Positions 23,038 through 33,342 of a DNA stretch of 64,000 bases are shown one piece after another. This stretch comes from Strigamia acuminata. Taxonomy: Eukaryota > Arthropoda > Chilopoda > Geophilomorpha > Linotaeniidae. Both the position numbers and the translations under genes were made by a program. The stretch spans positions 30,241,118-30,305,117 of the forward strand of contig OX442314.1 in assembly GCA_949358305.1 (NCBI GenBank), read 5' to 3'. The notes beneath the pieces are model-generated. The model did not search any database. It saw nothing but the letters and a program-made list of their open reading frames with translations, and was not told where the DNA came from. The number at the start of each line of letters is the position of its first letter. Positions within the stretch are counted from its first letter, which is position 1.

Positions 23038-26000
23038 ATGGCGACTCCAGGCGAAAAGAGACCGAGAGGCAGACCAGCGAAGAGACGAGTGGCGATCGAT
23101 CTACCAGCCGTGGATCAAGAAGTGACTGAGTCACAAGAACTGTTTGAAACTATGGATCAAACAGCTAACTGTAACTCGGCACAGTTAATCGTGAATGAAT
23201 TCACGCAAGCGTTGGAGCGACAACAGCCATCCCCGCCAAGCGGCCAGTTGGACTTAAATAATCCAACTGGAAGTGGCCGTTCCAAGTCGCAAAATGATGA
23301 TTTGAATTTACGAATTCAATCATCAAGTGCAGAGCACTCGCTGAATTCATCACCAGTCCAAGGTGCAGCACAGCAAGATTTAGAGAACTCCAACATGGAA
23401 GTTTCTCATTCTCCAGTGCGTGTTACCATGATGGACGCACTCCGTGAGCAAGCTAGGCTCGAGGGAGTAAAAGTCACTAGCGAAATGACTGTGGAACAAA
23501 TCCACAAAGCTATGGTTCGCAAACAAAGTCAAAAAGACGTTGAAATCGTCAGAACAAGCTTGCAAGCAGAGTTCGAGCGAATGCGTGCAGAAATGCATCA
23601 GCAAAATGCCGAACTAAAACAACAACGTGCGAATGACCATGTTAAGTTGTTACAATTAGAGCAGGAAAAAGCTTCCTGGCTAATTACTGACGAAGAGCAA
23701 CAACAAAGGCTCGAGCAACTAAATCAAGCCCAAAAAGATTTAGAAATTGCTAATGAAAATTTGAGATTGGCCAACGCAAATTTGCGAGAAGCCAACACAA
23801 ATTTAATGACTGCCGAACTAACCGCCCCAGTTCGAGCGAGGGAAGTAATTCCCTCCACTTCTCGAAATTACGAGAATCATGCTGCAGAGCAAGCAGCAAG
23901 AGCTAAGAGATTAGCACAACGAGAAAACGAAGTATTTCTCGCTCGACAGCAGTCTGTAATTGATGCTGGTCAAGCCGCCAAAAGTCAAAGTACTGCAGAG
24001 CAGTTATTACGTGCCGACTTAGCTGCGCAAGCTCGTGAAAACGAAATTCTTCGCGCAGACCTGTTGACGGTACAAGAGAACTTTGCAGTAGTCGTACAAA
24101 AAGTACAAGACGTTTGCGGCGAAGATAATTTTGCAAAGCCAGCCCCAGTTTTGCAAAAAGGTGCTTCCAAATCACCTGAGTTGATTGATTTAACATCAGC
24201 TAAACCAAAAGTCAGTCGACAATCAAGTTGGACTGACAGCGATGACTCACGCAGTAGTCGTGGAAGCCGTAATAGTCATCACAGTCGCAAAAAGAGAAAG
24301 CGACAACCAGACCCGACCGAATATCATTCCCCAAAAGTTCCGCAAAATTCGGATAGATTCTTTAGCAATAGTGACCAATTAATTGGATTGCTGGCGAAAA
24401 AGAATAAAGAACGTGAGAAACCACACGATCGTGGACGGTCACACGATAATCCGCGAGAAGGCTCACCAAAACGAGATTGTCACAACGACATCCGTGATGG
24501 GCCGAGATACCGTGGAAATCCGCCAGGTGGTGACCCACCAGGTGGAGACAGTTCAGATGGACATGGAGGTGGCCACTCACGTGACCACAATTCGAATGGC
24601 AATCAAAATGGAAGGGGACCACCAAATGGAGACCGTCGTCCGCCAGATGGCGACGATCCTCCGGACCCTGATCCGCCGCCAAATCCGAATCATGAATCTG
24701 CGTCAGATACAGATTCCTCACGTCCCAGTGTGAGAGGGCGATCTCGTCACAGAACACGTAGTAGAACTCAAAGACCCGATTTTTACACGAAAGATGAGAT
24801 TGACCAGTTGTTGAGGCAAAATGCTCAACAACAGCGAAAAAGCAGAAGGGATAAAATTATTTTGCAAAAAATAAGTGAATTTACTTCTGATAAATGGACT
24901 CATCAAACAACAGATGAAAAGTTCATTAGATGGGATCGAGTTATCCCACATGCCTATAATGGAAATTGGCAAGCAGGGTCAAACCTCTTGCTGGAAATAT
25001 TCGAACTAGGCAAAGTTCACAGTTTTAGCTGTGAAGGTGCATTGGCCCATCTAGTACCAAGAATACTAGTTGGCGGTGTCAAGGAGTGGTTTCGCAGGAA
25101 AGACTTCACGAAGTGGGATGACTTCGTTAAACAATTTATGTTTAAATTTGGTGAATCGAGCGAAGACATCAAGACGCTCTGGAGATGTCTTAAGCAACGA
25201 AAAGGCGAAAGCTTACATTCGTACATGCTAAGAGCAGAGAATCTGCTTGGCAGAATGCCACATGCTGTTACTGATGCAACAGCAGATGATCAGTTTAGAG
25301 CTGGCCTCACAGAATATAGTAAAAATATTCTGATGATGTCGGACGCTCCCGACCCGGGGAAATTCTCCGAGTTAAACGAGTTCATGGAAGTCAATCAATT
25401 GCGCATTGACGAAAAGTACAAAGCTTATCTTACAGAAGCCGAAAGGTCAGCGTACTTAAAGCGAGAGAAAAGACTCGCTGAGCAAAACAATGAAACCTTT
25501 AATGGTTTGAAATTGTTGCAGCCACCTAGTTACGAAGACTTTCTAGACGAAGTGGATGAGAAGAGTTCGAAAAAAGAATCTTCCAAAAAGGACGTCAAAA
25601 ATCCTCATTCAGTCCCTAAGTTACACGCAAATATAACTGGAGCTGAAACTCCGTCGTCTGAAGCTGAAGAAGCTGAAGAGGAGGAGGAAACAGGAGACGA
25701 GACGATGGCTTTATTGGCCAAAGCAGCGGCGTTGTTAGCAAAAAATAACCCCGTTGCGGGCAAATGGAAGCCAAGGATGAAACCAAAAAATGTTTCATTT
25801 GACGCATCAAAGGTGAATACCGAAAGGAATTCAAAGTCACCTGCGGTGTCGCCAGAGCGCCGGTCTGACGCTCGTTCTCGTTCTGCCTCGCCAGCAGCAA
25901 CGAAAAAGAAATCGCCTGCCACTGATCCATGCAATTTATGCAAAAAATTAGGGCATTGGCAAAAAGACTGCCCTTCCTCTAAAAAGGACAAACCAGTGTC

Positions 26001-26061
26001 AACAGCTGAGTTTGAAAAAGCAGTCAAGATCATAACTGACATGTTTCGAAAAAACTTGTAG
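23038..26061 (+). CDS. gag: Gag polyprotein of the LTR retrotransposon
   Basis: 1007 residues, starting in good context (aaaATGG). The N-terminus is basic (KRPRGRPAKRR). Residues about 150-290 are strongly heptad-like and rich in Gln, Glu and Leu, predicting a long coiled coil. A low-complexity Arg/Ser/His/Gly/Pro-rich region follows (about 380-590). A gypsy-type Gag core is at about 610-800 (EWFRRKDFTKWDDFVKQFM, then CLKQRKGESLHSYMLRAENL). One CCHC zinc knuckle (CNLCKKLGHWQKDC) sits near the C-terminus. Gag forms the particle and packages RNA. It is unusually long for a Ty3/gypsy Gag because of the N-terminal coiled coil and disordered region. The last codons contain the -1 frameshift signal. 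Confidence 0.9.
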   Translation: MATPGEKRPRGRPAKRRVAIDLPAVDQEVTESQELFETMDQTANCNSAQLIVNEFTQALERQQPSPPSGQLDLNNPTGSGRSKSQNDDLNLRIQSSSAEHSLNSSPVQGAAQQDLENSNMEVSHSPVRVTMMDALREQARLEGVKVTSEMTVEQIHKAMVRKQSQKDVEIVRTSLQAEFERMRAEMHQQNAELKQQRANDHVKLLQLEQEKASWLITDEEQQQRLEQLNQAQKDLEIANENLRLANANLREANTNLMTAELTAPVRAREVIPSTSRNYENHAAEQAARAKRLAQRENEVFLARQQSVIDAGQAAKSQSTAEQLLRADLAAQARENEILRADLLTVQENFAVVVQKVQDVCGEDNFAKPAPVLQKGASKSPELIDLTSAKPKVSRQSSWTDSDDSRSSRGSRNSHHSRKKRKRQPDPTEYHSPKVPQNSDRFFSNSDQLIGLLAKKNKEREKPHDRGRSHDNPREGSPKRDCHNDIRDGPRYRGNPPGGDPPGGDSSDGHGGGHSRDHNSNGNQNGRGPPNGDRRPPDGDDPPDPDPPPNPNHESASDTDSSRPSVRGRSRHRTRSRTQRPDFYTKDEIDQLLRQNAQQQRKSRRDKIILQKISEFTSDKWTHQTTDEKFIRWDRVIPHAYNGNWQAGSNLLLEIFELGKVHSFSCEGALAHLVPRILVGGVKEWFRRKDFTKWDDFVKQFMFKFGESSEDIKTLWRCLKQRKGESLHSYMLRAENLLGRMPHAVTDATADDQFRAGLTEYSKNILMMSDAPDPGKFSELNEFMEVNQLRIDEKYKAYLTEAERSAYLKREKRLAEQNNETFNGLKLLQPPSYEDFLDEVDEKSSKKESSKKDVKNPHSVPKLHANITGAETPSSEAEEAEEEEETGDETMALLAKAAALLAKNNPVAGKWKPRMKPKNVSFDASKVNTERNSKSPAVSPERRSDARSRSASPAATKKKSPATDPCNLCKKLGHWQKDCPSSKKDKPVSTAEFEKAVKIITDMFRKNL
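26049..26055 (+). promoter_or_regulatory. -1 ribosomal frameshift heptamer A AAA AAC
   Basis: The gag frame reads CGA AAA AAC TTG TAG, so the heptamer has the correct X XXY YYZ phase two codons before the gag stop. The pol frame is open from 26040, and slipping back one base here moves ribosomes straight into it (next codon CTT). No separate pol start is needed. Confidence 0.8.
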
Positions 26062-29000
26062 ACGCAGATCCATCAGGTCTAGTGGACGCTGCGTCACCTC
26101 CGAAATCGGAATCAGAGAATGAAAATCTGAAGATAATGGAAGATGTTGGAGAAGTTATTGATGAATTAATTCGTCAAACAGAACTAAAAGAAAAAGGATC
26201 TCTTGATGTAAAAAAGGAGATTGTCGGCGAAACCCCGACTGAAGAAGACACTTCCAATATTCAAGATAAAGTCGAAGTTAAAGACGATAGACCAAGCTCA
26301 GTTCCAGAGACACCTGGAATTGAGGAGTGCATTAAGTTATTTGCAGCTACAACTCTTGATACCAATGAGTTATTAGATGAATTGCCTTTGGAGCCTCCAA
26401 TTACAGTTCCTCATAAATTGCGCAAGTTTGAGTGCAAAGTGGCTGGAATACCAAACAGCCAAGACCTTCCGACGTTAAAGTTAGAAACGTTAAAAGGTGT
26501 AATAACCGGAATGTTGGACTCAGGAGCAAATAAAAGCTTCCTAGCCACTTCAGTTATTAATCAATTAGGTCTAGAAAAATATCTACGACCTATCGGACCT
26601 GGTGTCAGAGTTACGACGGCAAGTGAAGAAGTCACTCCAGATGGAACCATCCATCTTTCATTTCGATGGACACATGGCACGTTACGTCATCCGTTCATCG
26701 TAATACCAAATAAGTATCCAATGGTACTATTGGGTTGCGATTTTATGAATAAATTAAAAATCCAACCTAATCCACAGACGATGTCTTGGAATTTCACGCA
26801 ACCTATGGATGCAGATTTACCCTACATTCCACAAGCGTTGCTGGATCGTTATTTGGAGAAAATAGAGGAACCCGATTCCTCATTTATGACCTTTGCAAAA
26901 GCTTACGCTGCAAGTGTAACTCAAGGCAAAATTGATGAAGAGAATTTCATCCAAAAGTTAGTCGAAGAAGCTAACTTAAATTTGGAGCAATCCAAATTAT
27001 TAGAAAAGATGTTATCCAAACATAAAAGGATTATTTCTAAAGATCCAGGTAAAACACACCTGGTTAAGCACAAAATTGAGCTTGACACGGAGAAACCCAT
27101 CCGTGTCCCCTTTAAGAGCATAAAACCTCAAAAAAGGGAAATAATCAGACAACTTTGTCAAGACATGATTGACAAAGGCGTAGTCGTCAAAGCTGAAGGC
27201 GATTACGGAATGAGGCCAGTCCTAGTCATGCGACCAGGAAACGACCCACGCTTGTGCATTGATTTTCGCCCCATCAATACACATACTAAGTACAACCCAC
27301 CTCAAATGCCAACAATTGAGGAAATTCTGCGAGAAATCGGAGAATTCGAGTGGGTCAGTACTATAGATCTGACCAAGGGATATTGGCAGATAGAATTGCG
27401 CCCTGAAGACAGAGAAAAAACTGCCTTCTGGAGCCCAATGGGAAGACTAATGTTTTTAGTCATGCCTTTCGGATTAGTAAACGCACCAACTACCTTCCAA
27501 GAATTAATGGAAAAAGTTTTGGGTGACGTTTACAGAAAATTTGCATGGGCATATTTGGATGACATAATTGTTGTATCCAAATCGTTCGAAGAACACATTA
27601 AACATTTAGATATAGTGTTTAAAAAATTGGCAGAAGCTAATTTACATGCGCACCCTGGCAAGACGCATCTCTGTAGAAAGGAATTAATTTTCCTAGGCTA
27701 CAAAGTAGGAGTAGAAGGACTTGCAGTAGACCCTAAAAAAGTCGCTGCAATTACGCAATTTCCTGCTCCTACCAATCTTAAGGAATTACAAAGATTTCTA
27801 GGCATGGTGAATTTCTTTCACCGCCTAATCAAGAATTTGGCCACAGTGGCAGAACCACTAAGGCCACTCTTGAAGAAAGATGCGGAGTTCGATTGGGAAC
27901 TGCATCATCAAGCAGCATTCGACGCAATAAAAGACCTGCTTACGAATGCTGAAACAATGAAGATGCCTGACTTGTACATGCCATTTATTGTTCATACTGA
28001 CGCCAGTAAACAAGGGTTGGGTGCAGCCCTTACACAAAAGAAAATTGTGGATGGCCAAGAAGTCGAAATGCCATGCGTGTATGCAAGCAGAAGCTTGCAA
28101 CCCGCTGAAAAGAATTATACTGTGACAGAATTAGAATGTCTCGCAGTAGTATGGGGATTACGCAAATTTCGCCCATACTTAGAGTACACTACATTCACTG
28201 TACAAACGGATCACCAAGCACTTAAGTGGTTGATGTCGTTATCTGACCCGTCGGGCAGATTAGCTCGTTGGCAAATGGAGCTAATGGCGTATTCGTTCGA
28301 AATACAATACGTCAAAGGTCCGCTGAATGTAATAGCAGACGCATTGTCACGTGCACCTGTCAGCGCACCTGACGAACCAGAAGACGATGGCGATAATGAT
28401 GATTTATTATCATATTGTCCATCTCCTTGCCGAAGTTGGCAAATGGGAAAATTGAACGAATTACCCAAGTCAATAATAGTTAATGACGACGATCAAGCAT
28501 TAATTAATTTTTGTAATAACATGCATGATCCGTCAGGAACCCCTGACGTCGAATTAAGAGCTATGATGGCTAAAAAATTCGAGCTGCCAACAACAAATGT
28601 TTTAATTAAAGCATTTGCAGCTAAAATTGCGAAGCAATTAGAATGTGATCCTCCAACGAGAGATGACATTATTGCAGCGCAAAAAGCAGACGAATTTTGC
28701 CAACATATTCGCAATTACTTGCTAAACAAGCAATATCCAAGTTACATAGTAACTCGTCTTCAAAGAAGAAACTTTGAAAGACACGCGAGTACTTATCTCA
28801 TTGAAGAAGATATGCTACTCCATTATCATCCTACCTCCACCGATGAATTGGGAGAGGATGGTAGGGCACTTAAAGTTGTTGTGCCAAGAAAATTGATTTA
28901 TAAAATCATTTGGTTGATGCACGGACATCCACTGTCCGGCCACCCAGGCATTGCGAGGACAATGTACCGAACTCGAAGAGTTTATACCTGGAAAGGTATG

Positions 29001-30308
29001 AAACGTGATATTACACGTTTTATTCAACATTGTCAAGGATGTCAGGCATGTAAGCCGAGATCAAAGACCGAAATTGAAGACGCTCAAATTGGACCATTTG
29101 GACCATTTGACTGCCTCAGTGTGGATTTGTCTGGTCCCAAACCAAGAACCAGAAAAAACAATACCCACATTTGCGTCATCGTAGATGTCGCTACACATTG
29201 GCCCGAATTATTTCCAATGTGTAATCCAACGGCAATAAAAGTTGCCAACACAATTTATCACTTATCAATGACTTTCGGATTTCCGAGACAAATCATAAGT
29301 GATAATGGACCACAATTTCGATCACAGGTCTATAAAGAATTTTGCAAAAAATTCGACATGTCGCGAACACCGACATCGATTTATCATCCACAAAGCAATC
29401 CTGTGGAGAGAACCAATCGAGATATTAAATATTTAGTTTCGATTTATTTAGATATTCATGACCAATGGGATGAGTATCTACGCGAATTTGCATTCAGTTT
29501 GAGAACAACTGTAACAAGAGGCAGAGATTATTCTCCTGCTTTCTTAAATTTTTTCCGAGAATTAAGAATTCCTTGGGATCCAAGAATTCCGGAAGGAATT
29601 TTAGTCATTGATCCAAAAAATCCGCATTTATATGTTCAGAAATTAGAAACAATAATTGCAGAGACGTATCAGCATATGATGTCTCACGTCTTAGATTTGA
29701 GACGCCGTGTCGAAGCTGAAAAATCAGATAAGAAATTCGACAACTTCAGACAAAATGATTTAGTCTGGCGAGAGTCTCATATTCTCTCAAATGCCGCTAA
29801 AGGAATAGCAGCAGGCATTTCACCGAAAAGGAATGGGCCTTATGTAATTATCAAAAGGTTACAAGGAGGCGCCTTTCAACTTCGACGGCTGAGTGATAAT
29901 AAAATTTATCCAGCTGTTCACGGCACTGAATTAATGCCGTACTTTCCCGTTTTCAACCAAGAAATTTGGCTGGAAGGGGAGGAAGTGGGTCAAAAAACAA
30001 AGAATATTGTTAATACCTTGGATGATGCTAAATTATCCAAAATTCCTGTCGAAAACACGGAATCGAGTAAAAAATCGAAACTCAAAAATAACGAAGTCGA
30101 TGAAATAAACCAGCGACTTGAAAATGTTTCTCTTGATGAAAATCTAGAAAAGGAAATGTTTTTAGAAAAAGAGAAAATTTCAAACAATGAAGTATATAAC
30201 TCATCTGACATTGGAGACGATGCTGATGACAATCTAAACAAGTTGGATTGTACTTCGCGAAAGTCAAAGTACAACTTGAGATCTCGCGTTCCGCGAGCCA
30301 AGACATAG
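26055..30308 (+). CDS. pol: Pol polyprotein: protease, reverse transcriptase, RNase H, integrase
   Basis: About 1417 residues in the -1 frame relative to gag. Counting from 26082: an acidic leader of about 110 residues; aspartic protease with DSGAN (146-150); reverse transcriptase with LVMPFGLVNAPTTFQ and catalytic YLDD (491-494); RNase H with HTDASKQGLG (about 635); an integrase zinc-binding HHCC region (HGHPLSGHPG ... CQGCQAC, about 945-990); the DDE catalytic core (SVDLSG, SDNGPQF, and PVERTNRD with the Glu); and a GPY/F module (RNGPYVIIKRL) before an acidic, Lys-rich tail. The order PR-RT-RH-IN marks Ty3/gypsy. All catalytic residues I can check are present. Confidence 0.95.
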   Translation, partial: LVDADPSGLVDAASPPKSESENENLKIMEDVGEVIDELIRQTELKEKGSLDVKKEIVGETPTEEDTSNIQDKVEVKDDRPSSVPETPGIEECIKLFAATTLDTNELLDELPLEPPITVPHKLRKFECKVAGIPNSQDLPTLKLETLKGVITGMLDSGANKSFLATSVINQLGLEKYLRPIGPGVRVTTASEEVTPDGTIHLSFRWTHGTLRHPFIVIPNKYPMVLLGCDFMNKLKIQPNPQTMSWNFTQPMDADLPYIPQALLDRYLEKIEEPDSSFMTFAKAYAASVTQGKIDEENFIQKLVEEANLNLEQSKLLEKMLSKHKRIISKDPGKTHLVKHKIELDTEKPIRVPFKSIKPQKREIIRQLCQDMIDKGVVVKAEGDYGMRPVLVMRPGNDPRLCIDFRPINTHTKYNPPQMPTIEEILREIGEFEWVSTIDLTKGYWQIELRPEDREKTAFWSPMGRLMFLVMPFGLVNAPTTFQELMEKVLGDVYRKFAWAYLDDIIVVSKSFEEHIKHLDIVFKKLAEANLHAHPGKTHLCRKELIFLGYKVGVEGLAVDPKKVAAITQFPAPTNLKELQRFLGMVNFFHRLIKNLATVAEPLRPLLKKDAEFDWELHHQAAFDAIKDLLTNAETMKMPDLYMPFIVHTDASKQGLGAALTQKKIVDGQEVEMPCVYASRSLQPAEKNYTVTELECLAVVWGLRKFRPYLEYTTFTVQTDHQALKWLMSLSDPSGRLARWQMELMAYSFEIQYVKGPLNVIADALSRAPVSAPDEPEDDGDNDDLLSYCPSPCRSWQMGKLNELPKSIIVNDDDQALINFCNNMHDPSGTPDVELRAMMAKKFELPTTNVLIKAFAAKIAKQLECDPPTRDDIIAAQKADEFCQHIRNYLLNKQYPSYIVTRLQRRNFERHASTYLIEEDMLLHYHPTSTDELGEDGRALKVVVPRKLIYKIIWLMHGHPLSGHPGIARTMYRTRRVYTWKGMKRDITRFIQHCQGCQACKPRSKTEIEDAQIGPFGPFDCLSVDLSGPKPRTRKNNTHICVIVDVATHWPELFPMCNPTAIKVANTIYHLSMTFGFPRQIISDNGPQFRSQVYKEFCKKFDMSRTPTSIYHPQSNPVERTNRDIKYLVSIYLDIHDQWDEYLREFAFSLRTTVTRGRDYSPAFLNFFRELRIPWDPRIPEGILVIDPKNPHLYVQKLETIIAETYQHMMSHVLDLRRRVEAEKSDKKFDNFRQNDLVWRESHILSNAAKGIAAGISPKRNGPYVIIKRLQGGAFQLRRLSDNKIYPAVHGTELMPYFPVFNQEIWLEGEEVGQKTKNIVNTLDDAKLSKIPVENTESSKKSKLKNNEVDEINQRLENVSLDENLEKEMFLEKEKISNNEVYNSSDIGDDADDNLNKLDCTSRKSKYNLRSRVPRAKT

Positions 30309-30650
30309 TGTTGTCTTTCACCTTTTGGGTTTACCCAAAAGATCCGAGAAAGCAATCTCGTGACGTCATTCGTAGTACCCACTCGAATGACAACGTTAAT
30401 CATACGTTATAATTAGTGACGTCACAAAGCGTCTCTAATCCAAGTTCGTGTTTGCAATCAACGAACTTAGTCACTTTTTCAAAAGTTTCGAGAGTGTATG
30501 CATCGCATCGCCTACGTTACGACCCGAATAGTTCGACAACCTGATCGTAAGTAATTTTTCTGTATGAAAAATTTGATAAAACATAAGATTTATGTATTAT
30601 TTCTCTTTCAAGACGAAAGAATTTCCGAAATTACCGGAAAACGAAAGAGA

Positions 30651-33290
30651 ATGGACGAGGAAGCGATCCAACTCCAGGCGGACGGAGAAATGCCCATGGA
30701 AGGGGCAAATGAAGACGTTCAATTGACGCTTCAACAACGGGTAAATTATTAGAATAAATTTTTACCAAGTGTTTAAGTCAGAAAAATTGAGTAATTTCAC
30801 TTTTCCTGACTTCAAACACAAGCCGCTAAAAAATAAAAATGGCGGCTATAAAAGTCACGTGCTTCAAGCATGTGCGAAGGGAGTTGCCATGACAACCAAC
30901 ATCCCTTAGTGACTCACAGCCACAAGCGCTAAGCTTAAAAAATATTTCAAATAAGAAATTATTTGTTTATTTTTAAATAAACTAATTTATTTATTTTTCT
31001 TCGAATATAGATCGAGAGGGATCGAGAAACACCATTCGCGCTTCCCGATCACGTGCCGACTCAGCACCCGCTGATTTTTCGAGCGGCATTGCCCGAAAAA
31101 ATCAGAAGACTGAAGACGGCAAACAATACCTGGTGGAAGTTGCGCCACGACTTCAGCAGATCAGCGCTGCAAGGATTTGGTGCAAAAGGAAGATTCATCG
31201 AGCGCCTTCACGTGGACGGTGTCGATGAAATCGAGTGGACGCTCGACGAGAGCCCCCCAGGACCGCTTGCAGCAGAGTTGCTGCACAACCAGTGGCCAGT
31301 GACGCCACGAGAGCGTCACGAGCGCAGAAGAGCGCTAAAGAGTACCGGAATTAATTACGGTGCTCTAACCCAATTGAGGAAGAACCTCAAGACGACACAA
31401 CGCGAAGTCGTTAAACGGTATCGCAAATCCGTTCGTGACGGGAACCCACAACTTCCCGTCACACAAACCGAGCTCCACCAGTTGGCGCTCGCCGGGTGTT
31501 TTAACGATTTTCCGGGATTTTTCCCGTCCAAAGCACTCCGAGCTGCCGCGGTGCAGCTTCGCGTCGACGAAAATCGACAACTGGCTCGAGAACACGAGGC
31601 AGAGGAGCAAGCGCGTTGCGCTCTCCCTTTTTATCAAGAAGATGGAATTCCGGCCCCAGCGGCCATCAATCCTCCGCCGCAAGACGAGGATTTGAGGGTG
31701 GGGCAACTCCCTCCGCCGGTTCCAGTCCGACCGATGTTCCGCGAATCAAGCCGCGATCGAGAGGAACGTCAGAAGCGATCACGCCCATATTCGACTGACG
31801 CGCAGCCATCACGCCCGCAGTCGCGACGAGGACGGACACCAGAGTCGTTTGGCTCGTCGTCTTCGCTGAGTTTTGAATCGGACTCCACAATTAAGTCCGC
31901 CCGAAGTAGCCGAACCGCCTCCACGTTCAAAGTGGACAACTCGGCTACTCCATACGCCATGAGACGTGTTGTCGGTGATATTTCTCCCGACTGTAGCGTG
32001 CCAGTACCTGGACATGCTAGCCGCTTGCCCGAACAAGGATATGTTTCCCGCTTGCCGGCTGGAGTTAGCAACCTGCAACTCCGGCCATTTTTTAGTGAGT
32101 CATTCGGCCCACAATGGACCTGCTACGAGCAGCAACCCATTAGAGCACAGCAGGAAGTGCTCCAGAAGCTGGACGCATACCAAAGCGCCCAGATCGCCGA
32201 GTCGCAGAAGGACTGGCAGAGACTAGCTGAAAGGCTAGAAGTCTCCGACATCAATACCATTGATGATCCCCGTCTGATGGATTTTCAGCGTCAGCTAATT
32301 CCGGGGATGACTAGGGTGTTGTACCCTGGTGTTCTTCCTTCGCCAGGACAGGCGTTAGCGGCCATTACGTACCTTTGGACCGCGCCGATGGGCCTGTCGG
32401 AGAAGAAAGTCGAGCTGTGGTACCACCTCAGGCTCGACCCGCCTACGATCTTAGCCGAGCTAATAAAGCAAGTCGTAGCAAACGGTGAGACCGAAGAAGA
32501 GGCCGCCGTTCGGTTGCGAACCGAGTGGTCCTTTGCGAAGGCCACGGCGCGAATGACCGGAAGACCACCGCTTCCAGTTACAAGCGCCACAGCAGCTGCG
32601 TCACTGGCTGTTTTCCAGTCGGCCCAAGAGGGCGCTGGATGTTCATTTTGGCCAGAGAACGCCGGAAGTTCTCAAACTCCAGCCGGAGTTCAACGGGTAG
32701 TCGAAACCCGTCAGCTCCCCGGTGTGGGTCGAGCACCGGGACGAGGCGTCACACCCTCGTCAACCTCCGCACCCGCGTTGGTTTTCTTGGGCCCGCAGTG
32801 CCATTTTGACGATGCCACGACGGAAGACTCACGTCCGCCGCCGCCGCCAGCCAAGCCGGAGACGAAGGTCAAGCCGCTGAAAAAAGAGTCGGCTTTCAAG
32901 ACCCTGATGCGCCTGTATCCGCACTTCTATTTGACGCCGGATACGCGAACACTGCTTAGCAACAACCACAAGTTGTCGAGGCAGGTGTTTATGTGGCTCG
33001 AGGACCACATCCGGGTGTTAAGCCCACCATCAGTGCTCCACGATCGACTCCTGAGAGCACGATTGGCGCCAGAGGATCCCATAGAGTTTGCGGCGCTAGG
33101 ATTTTTCAACCGAGCGAACTCGGCGAGAATCATCCAGGTTTGGCTTCATGTCAACCCTGGAATGGTCTCCGGACCAAACGCAGGTCGCGACCTGTGTACG
33201 GTTAACGAGCGGTCCAACCCGAGGGACGACACCACGGATATGATGCGCCCGTTGACGCCTGAGCGAACTCAGACCATGGACGAATCATAA
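30651..33290 (+). CDS. Third, spliced gene of the retrotransposon; not envelope-like
   Basis: Two exons join in phase: 30651-30740 (donor CAACGG|gtaaat) and 31011-33290 (acceptor cgaatatag), 789 residues starting MDEEAIQLQADGEMP. A possible acceptor at 30612 (ctctttcaag) could receive a leader spliced from the 5' end. There is no signal peptide, no transmembrane helix and no fusion-peptide-like stretch, so it does not resemble errantivirus Env. Visible parts: an acidic start; a basic helical region about 70-160 (RRLKTANNTWWKLRHDF...); an Arg/Ser-rich disordered block about 250-330; a central folded region about 370-540 (LEVSDINTIDD, PGVLPSPGQALAAITYLWTA); a Pro-rich linker; and a C-terminal helical domain about 655-760 (FKTLMRLYPHFYLTPDTRTL). 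I do not recognise it. The coding sequence is markedly more GC-rich than pol. Confidence 0.7.
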
Positions 33291-33330
33291 ATTGGTTCGT
33301 TCATTTTCTCTCCATGTAAGATTCGTCTTA

Positions 33331-33340
33331 AATGGGGGGA
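33331..33340 (+). other. Polypurine tract
   Basis: AATGGGGGGA lies 2 bp before the 3' LTR, the expected place for plus-strand priming. Confidence 0.7.
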
Positions 33341-33342
33341 TG

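Noticed and set aside
31365-33205. Several overlapping frames inside the third retrotransposon gene
   Set aside because: Shadows of one GC-rich coding region; only one frame extends throughout and joins the upstream exon.
30651-33290. Envelope glycoprotein call for the third retrotransposon gene
   Set aside because: No signal peptide, transmembrane helix or fusion-peptide-like segment is visible.
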